DNA from: Tulasnella sp. 424
Lineage: Eukaryota > Basidiomycota > Agaricomycetes > Cantharellales > Tulasnellaceae
Reading direction: 5' to 3'
Assembly (NCBI GenBank): GCA_019633425.1
Contig: WSUB01000019.1
Location: 186,001-250,000, forward strand
Length of the DNA stretch: 64,000 bases
Positions 10,950 through 21,658 of this stretch are shown here, piece by piece. Under the pieces are notes generated by a model. It ran no database searches and was not told the DNA's origin. It worked only from the letters and a program-made list of their open reading frames with translations. Made by a program: the position numbers and the translations under genes. How positions within the stretch are numbered: the stretch's first letter is position 1; every line of letters begins with the position of its first letter.

Positions 10950-12656
10950 TTAAGCTGCTGGCTTGGCTTCAGTAGCAGCAGGTTCACTTGCCGCGGCAGG
11001 CGCTGGGGTAGCGGCGGCGGCGGCGGCGGCGGCGGGTGCGGCCGTGGTAGCGGTGGCAGCAGGAGTGGCAGCAGCAGGTAAACCACTTGCCGAACCCTCT
11101 ACAACGGGTGCCTGTTGGGGAACCCCACTGGCTGGGTTAGTGACCGGTTGAACAGGCAATGCCTTGGTGGTCGTGGGCGCTGAGTCGGCAGGAATAGCTG
11201 TTGCAGGTTGCTTCGGAGCCTCTGTAGCTGCCGTTCCAGGGGCGGTGGGTCCGCCGGTCGTGGCCGTGGCTGGGGCTCCTTCCTTGGCGAGCTCGGCTTG
11301 GACTGGTTGGACTTGCAATTGCGCCCCAGTCGCTAACGGTTCTGTCAGAGTTGTGACTGGTGCAGGAGGATGCCAGATGTTTTTCGCGATAAACCATTGG
11401 TTCCATGCTGCACGGAGGTCCTCATGATAGGTGTCTTCGGCGGTCTCTTCAACACCCCGCTGCGTGACGTAGGTGCCGCTGACGTAGCTTCCTGTGAGAC
11501 CTGTGACAATATGACGGCCACCTGAAAGTGACACAGCACGTGTCAGTTCGGTATGTCCAACAGGAAGGAAAGCGAGGGACGGAGTTCTATACGAACCATC
11601 GGGAATGGTTGTTGCGAAAGGTGTCTTTGGCATAATATAGTGCATTAATCCGGATGCTATCGTTCCGAGTTCTCGACTGAGGCCGGTATCGGGCACGAAA
11701 CCTGAGAGAACCGGGGCTATTAACGAGAGAAGTGATCGAGTTTGAGAAGGTTTCTAACTAACCAGGGCTCACGATAACGGCAGTCACAGTAGGCTTCGTC
11801 TGCTCGAACCTTTGAGCTGTCATGTAGAGCAAGTATACTTGGATAAACTTGGAAACCTGTTGTGAGGGAAATCATTGGTCGGCCGAGAGTCTTGGCAAGC
11901 GGAAGGGGTAAGCTTGGCACCGACCTGATAAAGGTGATTAGGGTCGAACGCCTTCCAGACTTCAGGCAAGGTCTCCGGAGTGCATGAGCCTGCACGAACA
12001 GAGTCGTCAGAGATACAAGCACCTAAGGAGTCAAGACATGCAATGGAGCCCAACCTGGCAAGACCTTCCTATGTAGGGACGATCCGACAAACAAGATCCT
12101 CGAGTACTTGCCATCCACACCAATCCGATCCTCCAGCAAATCGATCAATAAAGCGTGACTCAAAACGTTAACCTGAAGCATCTCATCCTCCCCATCTTTG
12201 GTCTTCCTGGCCGTGCCCTCAATCATCCCCGCACAAAGCACCAAGCCATCAATATTGGTCTTCTCTTTCGCGAATTTGGTTTTAACTTCGTTGGCAAATT
12301 TACGGACCGAGTCGTAGTGCGCCAAGTTACATTCGACACGACTGAGGGTGGAATGAGATTTCTTGAGGAGCGGGTCGAGTTGGCGTTGGACGTGCGAGGT
12401 AAGTGGGGATCGGCTGCCCAAGACGATGTGGAAGTTGGTTAACGTCGAGAGAAGATGTTCAATAGCAGATAAGCCCTATTTGATGGGGTATATGTGGCGT
12501 CGGTAGGAGGCGAATTGGAAAGTATCAAGGCGAGGACTTACGAGGCCGCTCGAACCTGGCGGGGAGATAACACGGACGATGAGTTCTGGCCGTCATCGCT
12601 GTACCTTGGAACTCACCTCCAACCCAAACGATGAGCTGCTTGTTAGACGATGCCAT
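10950..12656 (-). CDS. short-chain dehydrogenase/reductase with Ala/Pro-rich tail
   Basis: The protein is an NAD(P)-dependent oxidoreductase of the SDR superfamily; its substrate is unknown. Exons are 12656-12617, 12555-12542, 12475-12055, 11989-11925, 11856-11763 and 11701-10950 (461 residues). The dinucleotide motif reads VWVGGSSGLG and is built from three exons; the middle exon has 14 nt. Further SDR signs are NIDGLVLCAGM (NAG-like), ILFVGSSLH (active-site Ser) and LYQVSK (Y-x-x-x-K). The catalytic domain ends near residue 300. The last 150 residues or so are Ala/Pro/Thr-rich with a run of GCN codons (bases 11011-11037). The acceptor 11990 was chosen over a nearer one that would give a 32-nt intron. 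Family certain, exact role not. Confidence 0.85.
11011..11037. repeat. GCN trinucleotide repeat (poly-Ala)
   Basis: About eight GGC/GCC units in a row lie in the SDR tail and code for polyalanine on the minus strand. Such repeats vary in length between isolates. Confidence 0.8.
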
Positions 12657-13389
12657 AGCCGTGTAGATGTGCAGTAGTCCCGAGGGGTCGTAGGGGGATG
12701 AGTGGGAGAAACTCTGGAGATATACTTGCGCAGCGCCACAGCTTCGTTCATCGCCGAAAATCCGCAGACCGCCGACATCATGTGACCTGTGGAGGCCTCG
12801 TCTCCCTTTCCTCTGAAGGGTCAAAAGGCTCCGCCCACGTCACATGCTCAACGACGAAACCCTGAAGCGGAATCGAGACGAGCATTTATGTAAACGCAAG
12901 CGATTAGGAGACCTCGCCTGCTGAAACCATACTAAACAGATAAAGAACGCCGAAGAAAGAGGACTCTCAATATACATCTCTCAGCTTCCGAGAACGTACC
13001 CGCTTGACTACACAGCCTTTAGTTTAGGAACCTTGCATTCAAAGGCTACACCTTGGTTGACGAAGTTAAAAAATCTCACATACGGATCCGGGTTTGCCGC
13101 GGTGGATCTCTCCAGAAGCAGGTACATGATAGACAAAGAAGCCAACTCCTCGAGAATCCTGTCGCACCGACTCGAAGAACTTCGGTAACGTTTGCCGTAG
13201 CTGGAACAGGACTAAGGCTACACCCCGCACTCAATTGTTTGTGTTGAAGGAATACGTGCTCTTGCACGGGAGATGGTGGGTTCCCGCGACCTCGATGGAC
13301 GAATCTGGAAGGATCCTCGGCCCCAACTTTCGAATAATGATTTCTGTTTCTATAATCCACGTTGAATGCCCTCTGGGGGACTGAGATGT
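12657..13389. other. intergenic, no gene seen
   Basis: This stretch is upstream of the SDR gene. Open frames are short, overlap on both strands and show no domain. I see no RNA gene. Confidence 0.5.
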
Positions 13390-14348
13390 CAGGCGAAGGC
13401 TTTCCGTGTGGACGAAACCAGCAGCCCGCTCGAGTCCAACTTAACTTGCCAAGAAGGGGTGCAAACGCTGGGTTCCGGTCCGCACCGCTTCACCCTAAAC
13501 GTTTCAGCCACCAAATCTGATTGTTCTTAGCTATATGCGCCGCGAGACAGCGATCCTTATCTGAATTTGCAAGCGTCGAGAACCTGGGGTTCCGCCGGGC
13601 TCCGCACGACGGTCTGCTCGTTCAAGCTTCCTTAGGCATTGTGACCCTGAGGGTCGTTCCTGACCATGACGACTCAACACTTTTTTGTGTATATGGTATT
13701 GGGATAGTGTTGGCGGGGACTTGCAAACCGGGTAGGTGCTATCTCGGCTCGTCCGCGAGCACCCAAAGCCCAGACCTTCGATCACTGGAACTTGCTCTAT
13801 GCTCGAGGAAGCGGCCTCAACTGATCTCGAGAGAACTTCTTATTTTGTATATCCTGAATGATTGAGGGACTCGGACCTGATCCGAGTTCCAGTTCCACCA
13901 AGACTTTGTGATGGTCACTTTGGCCGTCAGTGGCCAAGAACCATTGTCGTGGTATCGCAGGTAATCAAGTACTCCATCAACCAATGAATGTGCTGTACGG
14001 CAGTTGGATCTACAAGACCTTCGTGATCCATGAGGCTCAACTGCATGAACCTGCCTCGGTGGAGTACGGTAATCAATGGCTTGGCTTGGGAACTCCGACA
14101 GGTTCTTCATGACTCTTCCCCCCTAAACTCTCGCTCAGTGGCGCTCGTTGCGGAGTAAAGGCCCCCCAGAAACGTCGCAGAGCCGTCCCACAGCTTGAAC
14201 GAAGAAGAAATCCTCGAGCTGGTCTTTTCTGTCTCCCGTCCCCTGATGATTGATCTGACGAAGGACATATAAACCTCACTCCCTGGTTCAGAGGGAGTTT
14301 CTTCAGAACACCGCCTTCCCATCGTTCACGTCCCGACAGTCTCCCCAA

Positions 14349-15944
14349 ATGTCCTATCGTCATCAGACCCCTGTCCCCGAGTCGAATCTCAACGTGCCTC
14401 CTCTTTCCTCCCCCCTTACCCCAGGCAATGCTGCTCGTCAAGCAAGCATCGAGAAGGTTCAAACTTGGACGGGAGCCATGACTCTTCTCCAAGACCGCTT
14501 ATTGGAGTCGGCGAATATTTTAGTAAAGCTAGGGTCCCTCAGGGATGGCGAGCGAGGCTTTGAGGACCAGGGAGGCCGATTGCGGAAGTTAGTCGAGCTA
14601 AAAGACCTACAGGACAATCTTGACCAGATGGTGATTCAAGTAAGAACTTGCATATTGATCCACTGGCTTCGGCGATGAAGCAGTCTAATTTGACAGGCCA
14701 AGAGTCTCTCAAAGACAAGGCGAAAGGACTTGGATTCGTTGGGTGTAACGGAACAGGAACGCTCCATCACTGTTCATGCATTAGAAGACGGGCTTTACGA
14801 AGTCCTCCTGGAAGAAGAAACTGCCCAATATTCCGATGAAGCCGATATGATGTCCGAAAAGGTTCTTGAGCATTTTATGATGTGGAGCGGAGTTCTTAAT
14901 ACACATGTGAGTTGTGTTGAAGCTATCGAATTATCCGCTAATAGGCGGCTACTTATAGACTGAAGCGGCGAGCCGGATGTTTATTAACGACTGTATCCTT
15001 CATTCCATTCCGTTAGCGGAAGGTTTTAAGTTCGGCCGAAATGGGAAAGGGAGGATTTTTGTTTGCCCGGAACAGTCTATATCACGACCGCGCAAAGACG
15101 CGGAAGATATCGATGATGGCCCAATAAGGAATCTCGTGGAAACGACTGGACGGATTGATTATGTTATGATCTACGTTCCTGATTGGCATTCGTTGGGCCC
15201 TGATGAGCAGAGGGCGACGGAAGGTACTATGCAGCCAACAAAGCGTTAATAGGCATTTCTTGCTGCTCACGACAAGCACCTGCCCTAGACTACTTCAAGA
15301 GACTCTCCAAAATACCTGTAAGTGGAATCGATGTGCCCGGGAACCCTGAACTTCGATTTATGGAAATTTGTCTGAGTGTCATCGAAGCGAAACGACTTCC
15401 CAGTGACACAGACCATCATGTCCTTTTGGATGCGTTGCCCCAGGCTATTGCGGAAGCGCTGGTTCTGTGAGTGGATAAAGCTGCCGAGCATCTGTCTGTC
15501 GACACTAAAGCTTACCCGTATTACGGTAGTGGGCATCGTTTTGGGATCACAGATGACGAACATCGGTAAGCGTTGCATTCATATCAAGTAATCCCAGATA
15601 TCCAAGTTAATCTCTCTCTCCTGGTAGCATCATTCCATTTGTCCTGACGGACGGAGCTCAGTGGATATGGGGCTTGTTGGAACCTCACGCCTCGGACGGA
15701 GTACCCGAACGTTGGACATGCTTCCGATCCGAACCTCACGAGATACAGCTAGAACATGCAGCATTAAAAGCTGTCGGAAGTGCTCGACAAGAAATCATGA
15801 GAAACATTCGGCGCTTGATGGATGTCATGGTATACTGGGTAAGGTCCTGAGGCTCGGTTGCAAACCGTTCTCGGAATCTGACGCTGCCCGTAGAATTGCG
15901 CCCAACGCCACCAAATTTTGGAGATTGTCCGCAAAGCACCGTAG
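14349..15944 (+). CDS. PD-(D/E)XK nuclease-like protein, left copy
   Basis: Exons 14349-14639, 14697-14906, 14959-15223, 15289-15466, 15530-15565, 15628-15838 and 15894-15944 give 413 residues. The N-terminal third is helical (LQDRLLESANILVKLGSL). The C-terminal half has the order seen in PD-(D/E)XK folds of fungal and Crinkler-like proteins: an Asp strand (GRIDYVMIYVP), an ExK strand (LSVIEAKR), a helix with Gln (ALPQAIAEAL) and a late strand block (IPFVLTDGAQWIWGLL). This fold assignment is inference from pattern. The 63-nt segment 15467-15529 begins GTGAGT and ends TAG; if it is not an intron, an in-frame TGA stops the protein there. Function unknown. The gene converges on the left F-box gene with 50 bp between stops. 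Confidence 0.6.
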
Positions 15945-15994
15945 GCAAGGAAGAGCAAATGGATGTAGTATAAAGGGAATGTTGTCTCCATAGC

Positions 15995-17688
15995 CTAGTC
16001 AACAAAGTAAAAAACCATATATTGATCAGGGTTCATCGCGAGGCGGCAGAGAACTCGCCCGGACTTCTCATCGATTAACCAAGGTTCGGCGGTCGCAGGA
16101 TGCGGTGACTCGAACCGGGTTTCAGTCGCTCGACTGCGACTCTCTGGTTCCTTGTCCCCTGGTGGCACTCCCGCGAATGTACGAAGAGACCGCATCCCAG
16201 GGCGATTATCAAGCGTGACAAAAGTCACTTCCTTCTCATCCAAAGTACTAATGATCGCACGCGACGTACTCAAACCGATCCTGGATTTGGCACCGAGTTG
16301 CGCGAACGCTACTGATTTCACTTCAGGTTCGTGCTCGCCGTGAAGTGGGATCCGAAAGTTGAAGAGATTTTGTCCGTTGTGAATTGAGAACGTCGCCCAG
16401 CCCTCGAAACGCTGATGTAATAGTTGTGAGACGCTGTGCTGAAGTGGGTAAAGAGGCGGGGTGTACTCATACACCCACCATGGGGCGGAACGAGGGACAT
16501 CCTTCGGGACTACCAACGCTTCCTCCCATTGCTGGTCCGGGCGGGTATATATCTCGATCCAGGAGACGGAAAAACTGAGTATCCGTCCGTCCGGGAGTAA
16601 TTTGATATCGGATCTGGGCTGAGCGAACGGTCAGGGGACAGAAGGGAAAGCAAAACCAAGAACATGCATACCATTTCTTTTCGAATCGGGATAAGAATCG
16701 AATGAGTAACTTTGACGTTGTCCAAGGGGCTCCAACGGTGGACGGTGAAAACTGGATGACCGGAGAGTGTCAGGGACAATCTCAGTAAAGAGTCCCCAGC
16801 AAGGGAAATTGCCCGACGATATGGTGTCATTCGAAAGACTGGGACCGAGCGGATAAGTTTTGCGGATAAGCAGTCGTCCTGGTCTACGGTAAGTCTCCAA
16901 ACTGTCAGGTTGCGGGGCTGGCTGCAATCATGGTCGAAATGATCTAGAAGGGAGGGAATCGGTCACATAACCCGACATTCTCTGTCTGACAATACACTTA
17001 CCGGAAGTCATAAATTCAACAGCCAAATCAAATTCAAGACCAGTATCCCAGCTATCGACGGCGGAATCCATGGCCCACACCAGTTGACCTTGCTGTTTCT
17101 GCGTGATCAGCATCTGCTTTTGAATGTCCACCGCATTGAGATCATAACAATAACCCCCAGGATGCCACGTCGATTCGATTTAAGAAACCAGCGGCCGCCG
17201 GGAATAAAGGTAGAAGCGTAGCCATCATCCGGATAGAAGTTAGAGGTTCTCTGAACACCCTTGTGACCTTGGTTCCAATTGCGCTCAAATCGAACCAGTC
17301 GAGTTACCGCCCTCTCTAAGCCATCTGCATCGAGGGTCAGATGCGATTTAGTGAGAGGCGTCCTCCAGTCTTCGGCATCTTTTGTAATCCATCGGTAAAC
17401 ATTCAGCCAGAGTGCTGTGGTTTTTGATACGCGGTAGCACTTGCGGCATGTCTGATTGGGAAAAAATAGACAGGGTAGCTATGAAATCTCCCGTAAGGCG
17501 GTCCCTATAAACCAGGAGCCTACCTGTCTCAAAGCGATGATTGAGGATAAATCCATGCATGTGAAAACCTCCAGGATGATATCATCGGGAAGGTCGGAAA
17601 AGGACTTGAGCTGCTGAGAAAAGGAGAGTCGAGTCACTCTAATGAAGGCACTGGATAATAATGCAGAGGCGGAAGCGACGACGGCCAT
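15995..17688 (-). pseudogene. F-box protein gene, left copy, frameshifted
   Basis: Exons would be 17688-17524, 17451-17002, 16943-16672 and 16618-15995. Exons 3 and 4 have exactly the same lengths as in the right copy (272 and 624 nt), but exon 2 has 450 nt against 451. The missing base lies near 17153, in the run AACCCCCAGG, and shifts the frame after SNRRGILG; the frame then ends within about 15 codons. The F-box (FSDLPDDIILEVFTCMDLSS) is upstream of the shift, so a truncated F-box protein could still be made. All splice sites are intact, which suggests recent loss or a one-base sequence error. F-box proteins bind Skp1 and choose substrates for SCF ubiquitin ligases. Confidence 0.8.
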
Positions 17689-17760
17689 GATGTCGGATGC
17701 TCACGACGCGTCCTTTGACGGTTTGAACTTTGCTGTGGCTAAATGTTTGTTTGTCTATCA

Positions 17761-18745
17761 CTCAACCCCAACTGTTCTTGGGTTACGAACTTCAGTCCCA
17801 TCTTTTGGGTTTGTCTTGTTTCACGATGAGAAATGGAACTTCAATCATGAAGCGGGTGGAAAGGGAGTTAACCAGCTTTTAGCATTTTCTCTACCTCTCA
17901 ACGCTAGTATCCCTGTTTTGGATATCTACTGATCTCTTGAGAAAGACAGTCGCAATCCTCGGGTCACGCTGATACGCTCTTTGTAGGCTCGCTAACAATC
18001 AAATCTCGTAGGTGGGGTTAACCAAGCTTGAACCAGAAAGCGGATGCTGGAACAACCTTACCCAATCGCTCCGCCATTCTGCCAAGACGGCTGAAGGGAA
18101 GTTTCTTAGCGCACGCTATTAAAGGCTGTACAGTAGCATTTCCTGACGTGGTCTCTCCCAAAGAGGGAGGGTTTTCCGAGAGGCTATAGAAGCTGGCGTC
18201 TCCCATGTTTTGGGTTTTCAGCTCGACTTTCGTATACCTCACAATCTCCCGCCAAACCCCTGTACCTGGGAGTCGAATTTCGTGAGTTTTGCGCTCGAGC
18301 TCTGTTGGACTGTCGAGCTTCCGCTCTTTGCATGGATAGAGAGCGGTAATCTCAGTTTACTGGAATTAAGACCGCGTGCTTTGAATAAACGATTTCGTGG
18401 CTTCCCCGGAGTCAGAGGTTGCGCCCGACTCCGCCTTTTCAGCTACCCTAGCCATGGCACATGGACACCTTGAGCGAGGGAAGGATATAGTGACGGCTGG
18501 TAACTTGGTGCTCGAATTATAATTCGATCTTCTCCGCCTGCAAATCCAGAACGGTCTTTGATTATCCGAGCAGATGAAGAACAAACATGTCCTTGGTTCT
18601 GAATCGCCGACAGGAGAGTGTAAAGATCTATCCTAGAGTTCTGCGGGTGATGTTACGACAAAGAAGCTCGGCTGGTCTATCAAGGCAAATGGATTAGAGG
18701 TCGATAGTCTCGCTGGGCGGAACGAAAGATAATACCTCCACGCCT
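17761..18745. other. intergenic, no gene seen
   Basis: This is the region between the left F-box promoter and the 3' end of the bL34m gene. Only short overlapping frames occur. Similarity with the region upstream of the right F-box gene fades after about 70 bp. Confidence 0.5.
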
Positions 18746-19132
18746 CTAATGCGTCAAATACTTTCGTCCCTTCGCTCTTCTCCTAGCCAGGACTAATCTC
18801 CCCTTCTTGCTCCTCAACCGTGCAAGGAATCCGTGCCGGCGTTTCCGCTTTCGCTGAGAGGGTTGATACTCCGCGCCGTATGTTGTGTGCCGAGCCTGAA
18901 CAGTAGGCATAGCAGCGCATTGAGAGCTGGTGCTTTGTCCGGAGAATAAACCTGACCGATAGAGGAACGAAGTCGGGGTCGAGGACGATGTTAACAGAGT
19001 GAAGGCGCGTCGGGGAGTGAGTGTAGTTTGGGCGGGCCTGCAGATGGCAAAGGAGGATGTCGGTAGTATAGCGCGGGATGAATTCGCTCGAGGTAACTGC
19101 CTGAGCAGGCTGAAAGGCGAAATGCGAGGCAT
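18746..19132 (-). CDS. MRPL34: mitochondrial ribosomal protein bL34m
   Basis: The intronless gene encodes 128 residues. The last 45 residues are the bL34 domain ([19 protein letters not shown], then [21 protein letters not shown]), a very basic protein of the large mitoribosomal subunit. The first 80 residues are Ser/Arg/Pro-rich and look like a mitochondrial presequence (start [19 protein letters not shown]). The frame stays open upstream to 19441 but would then overlap the first exon of the divergent dynein gene, so I use ATG 19132. The starts of the two genes are 118 bp apart, so they share a promoter region. Confidence 0.93.
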   Translation of the reverse strand: MPRISPFSLLRQLPRANSSRAILPTSSFAICRPAQTTLTPRRAFTLLTSSSTPTSFLYRSGLFSGQSTSSQCAAMPTVQARHTTYGAEYQPSQRKRKRRHGFLARLRSKKGRLVLARRRAKGRKYLTH

Positions 19133-19250
19133 TGAGGCGACTTGGTCGACTTTGGACGGTCGAAGACAATATTTGGGTTGCGTAGAAAGTCCCGCGGTCA
19201 GGTTGTGACCTGAACTAATACCCCTGCTCTCCCGTGCGACGTCTCTGAAA

Positions 19251-21409
19251 ATGGAGGAAGACCGACCGGCATCACCCGAACAACATTTATGGTCATCCAT
19301 TCTTGATTCAGTATCGTCTTCCCGCGCAATTCCTTCGAAAAATGTGATCATTCTCGGCGAGCCATCCTCAGGCAAATCCACCATTGCCAACGCGCTACTG
19401 CAAAAGTCGTCAGTGGACAAGCAAAGAGAACTCGCGACCAAGCAAGGAGATCGCTCAGCTTATGACTTTGCAGTGGGGTATGAGTGGGCAGACGTTAAGG
19501 ATGAAGCTGAAGAAGGTAGGAAATCCTCGAGAGGTTCTACGGATAATGCTCAACCCCTTGGAATAACGCTCTCCAGATACACTGGCACGCCTTTCCGTGT
19601 TCACGGTCCCTTCCTCAAACCCAGCCCATCTTGCTCTATTGCCTCACTTTGTCCCACCAAAAACCGCTCTACCGCACTCGGCGATCGTCATCGTCCTCGA
19701 CTGGACGCGTCCATGGACGTTTGTCGAACAGCTTTACACATGGCTTGCCTGGGTTGAGAAGTGGACATCAGAAAGTGATCGAGAGCTGCAGGTTTTGAAG
19801 GAAGAGGGACGGGAGAGACGTGAGTGAGCTCGTAGAATTCATCGCTGATGAGTTGCCTTGACTGAGAGTCCGGTTCTTTTCTTAGTTCAGTCTCACTTGC
19901 AGCACTACGCCGAACCAGCTTCCAATGCTGAACCACTCCCATTGCCGGGTGGTACATCTTTATCGTCCACGCTTTTACCACTCTCACAGGGTGTCTTCAC
20001 TCATAACTCCTCCGGTGTTCCCATTATTGTCGTATGCGCAAAGGCCGACATGATCGACCAGAACCAGGCAGGACCTGGTATGGGACTCAGTCTTCTCAAA
20101 GCCAAAGGCGGGGAATGGGAAGAGCGGACAGACACCATTATGCAGATACTGCGGACAATCTGTCTCAAATGTGAGCTCACGGTTGTCTTTCCTTGTTATT
20201 CTGTCACAACTTACCTGGAATTCACGAATAGACGGGGCCTCCCTCTTCTACACTTCAATGTCGCAACCCGTCTCCTTAACCCAACTCCGTGCATATACCC
20301 TCCACGTTCTCTTCATGCCACCCGCACCGCCGCCAGATACGCCCCCATTGAAGTATCTCTTCCCATTCCGCCAGCGACCAAACCTACTGGACAGAGATCG
20401 TATTGCTGTCCCATCTGGATGGGACTCATGGGGTAAAGTTGGGGTGGTCAGAGAAGGATTTGATTGTAGTAGGTGGTCGGAAGCTTGGGAGAACGATTTG
20501 GAGAACGATGGGAGTAATGGAGGAGCCAAGGCCCTGTATCGCACTGTAGTCGAAGCAGAGGATACGGATAAGGTGCTTCATCACCTTCGCGAGTTTCCCC
20601 CTTTCTGTAGGACACTGACATGAATCGTTTGACAGGCTAGCATGCTCCCCGCACTCATCACCACCGAACCAGAACAAACCTTCCTCGCAAAGCATTACGA
20701 AACGCTATCAAAGGATCCTGGGAGGGATCCTCGAGCAACCTTCCGCCAACCCGCGAATCCAGGAGAGCATTCCATGGCGGGCGTTGTTGGGCCAATGGGT
20801 TCATCCAGTTTCAATTTGCCTGCTGTGGAGGTCAGTATCAACTGCATGCTTGCATCTAATTTCATTTTATGGCTCTTCTGATCGTATTTGGACCCACAGA
20901 AAGCACTCATTCAAATGGAGGGAGAGGACGTTGGCTCCAAATTGGCTCGACTCGGGAGTACTACCACTGCGAGAAGAGTAAGCAAAGCGCAGTGCCCTTC
21001 TTGGAGATCTTCTGTCCCTAATGGCTAAATCTTATTCTTATAGGATACCAGGGCAACAAACCTGCTTCCCAACCAACCCAATGGCATCCCAGCGGGGGCA
21101 GGGGCGCGACAAGCTCTTGCGACTCAACTTGGCCTCGTCCCCGGAGGCCCGAACAGCCCGGCTACACCTCTTCCAGGTTCTACAGGTTTTGGCGGAAAAT
21201 CGCAACAGGAGATCTTGAAAGGCTTCTTCGATGATCTGCTCAAACGCAGTGCTGGTGCATCGTCCGCACCAGGCCCCTCTGCCGCCCCAGCTTCAAATAC
21301 GGCCACCGCGACTACTACGTCTGTAGCTGCCAGTGCTTCTCAACCGCGGCAACCCGCAGCGACGTCTGCGGAATCCGATGCTGATGGAGACGAAGCTGAG
21401 GACTCCTAA
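19251..21409 (+). CDS. cytoplasmic dynein light intermediate chain
   Basis: DLIC links the dynein heavy chain to cargo adaptors for microtubule minus-end transport. Exons are 19251-19515, 19577-19819, 19886-20170, 20232-20572, 20636-20830, 20900-20977 and 21044-21409 (590 residues). A Ras-like domain has a P-loop ([17 protein letters not shown], about residue 35). Other family blocks are [58 protein letters not shown] and [12 protein letters not shown]. The C-terminal region (about 420-590) is Pro/Gly/Ala/Ser-rich with one helix, [12 protein letters not shown], which resembles the adaptor-binding helix of animal DLICs; that equivalence is inference. All phases join. Confidence 0.95.
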
Positions 21410-21658
21410 CAGCCAAGCCTCAGATTAGTCGCTATACACCCATGTTGCCGGAAAACAATCGCTCAGTTTCACGACGAGCAGTGTTTTTGAATTACTTGTA
21501 GCAAGGAATATCTACATCCTTTGCACTATTATATACATTACAACGACGAGCAAACACGGTCTGAAATGAGAAAAATGCGCCGTCCTGACGAAGCGCGACT
21601 GGGAGTTTCGAAAATCCAGGGTACAGTCGAGAAAGAATATGGCATCCGAGTGGCACCA

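Larger units (their letters stand above)
13390..17760. repeat. left arm of inverted duplication
   Basis: This arm matches the reverse complement of about 24430-28445. The order is: non-coding flank (13390-14348), PD-(D/E)XK-like gene (+), F-box gene (-), and the start of the F-box promoter. The flank similarity is visible without a gene: GGGGTGCAAACGCT at 13456 matches GGGGTGCGAACGCT on the other strand near 28395, and the run around 13770-13740 matches 28060-28105. The outer edges are set by eye and could be off by 50-100 bp. Confidence 0.85.

Noticed and set aside
12023..12054. 32-nt intron in the SDR gene
   Set aside because: The next acceptor (11990) gives a normal 65-nt intron with a CTGAC branch site and keeps the frame.
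16085..16115. tRNA T-loop-like GACTCGAACC
   Set aside because: It lies in F-box coding sequence and there are no matching acceptor or D arms. The TTCGAATCC at 1192 likewise has no tRNA fold around it.
19133..19441. Upstream extension of the bL34m frame
   Set aside because: It would lie antisense to the first exon of the dynein light intermediate chain gene and adds no family sequence.
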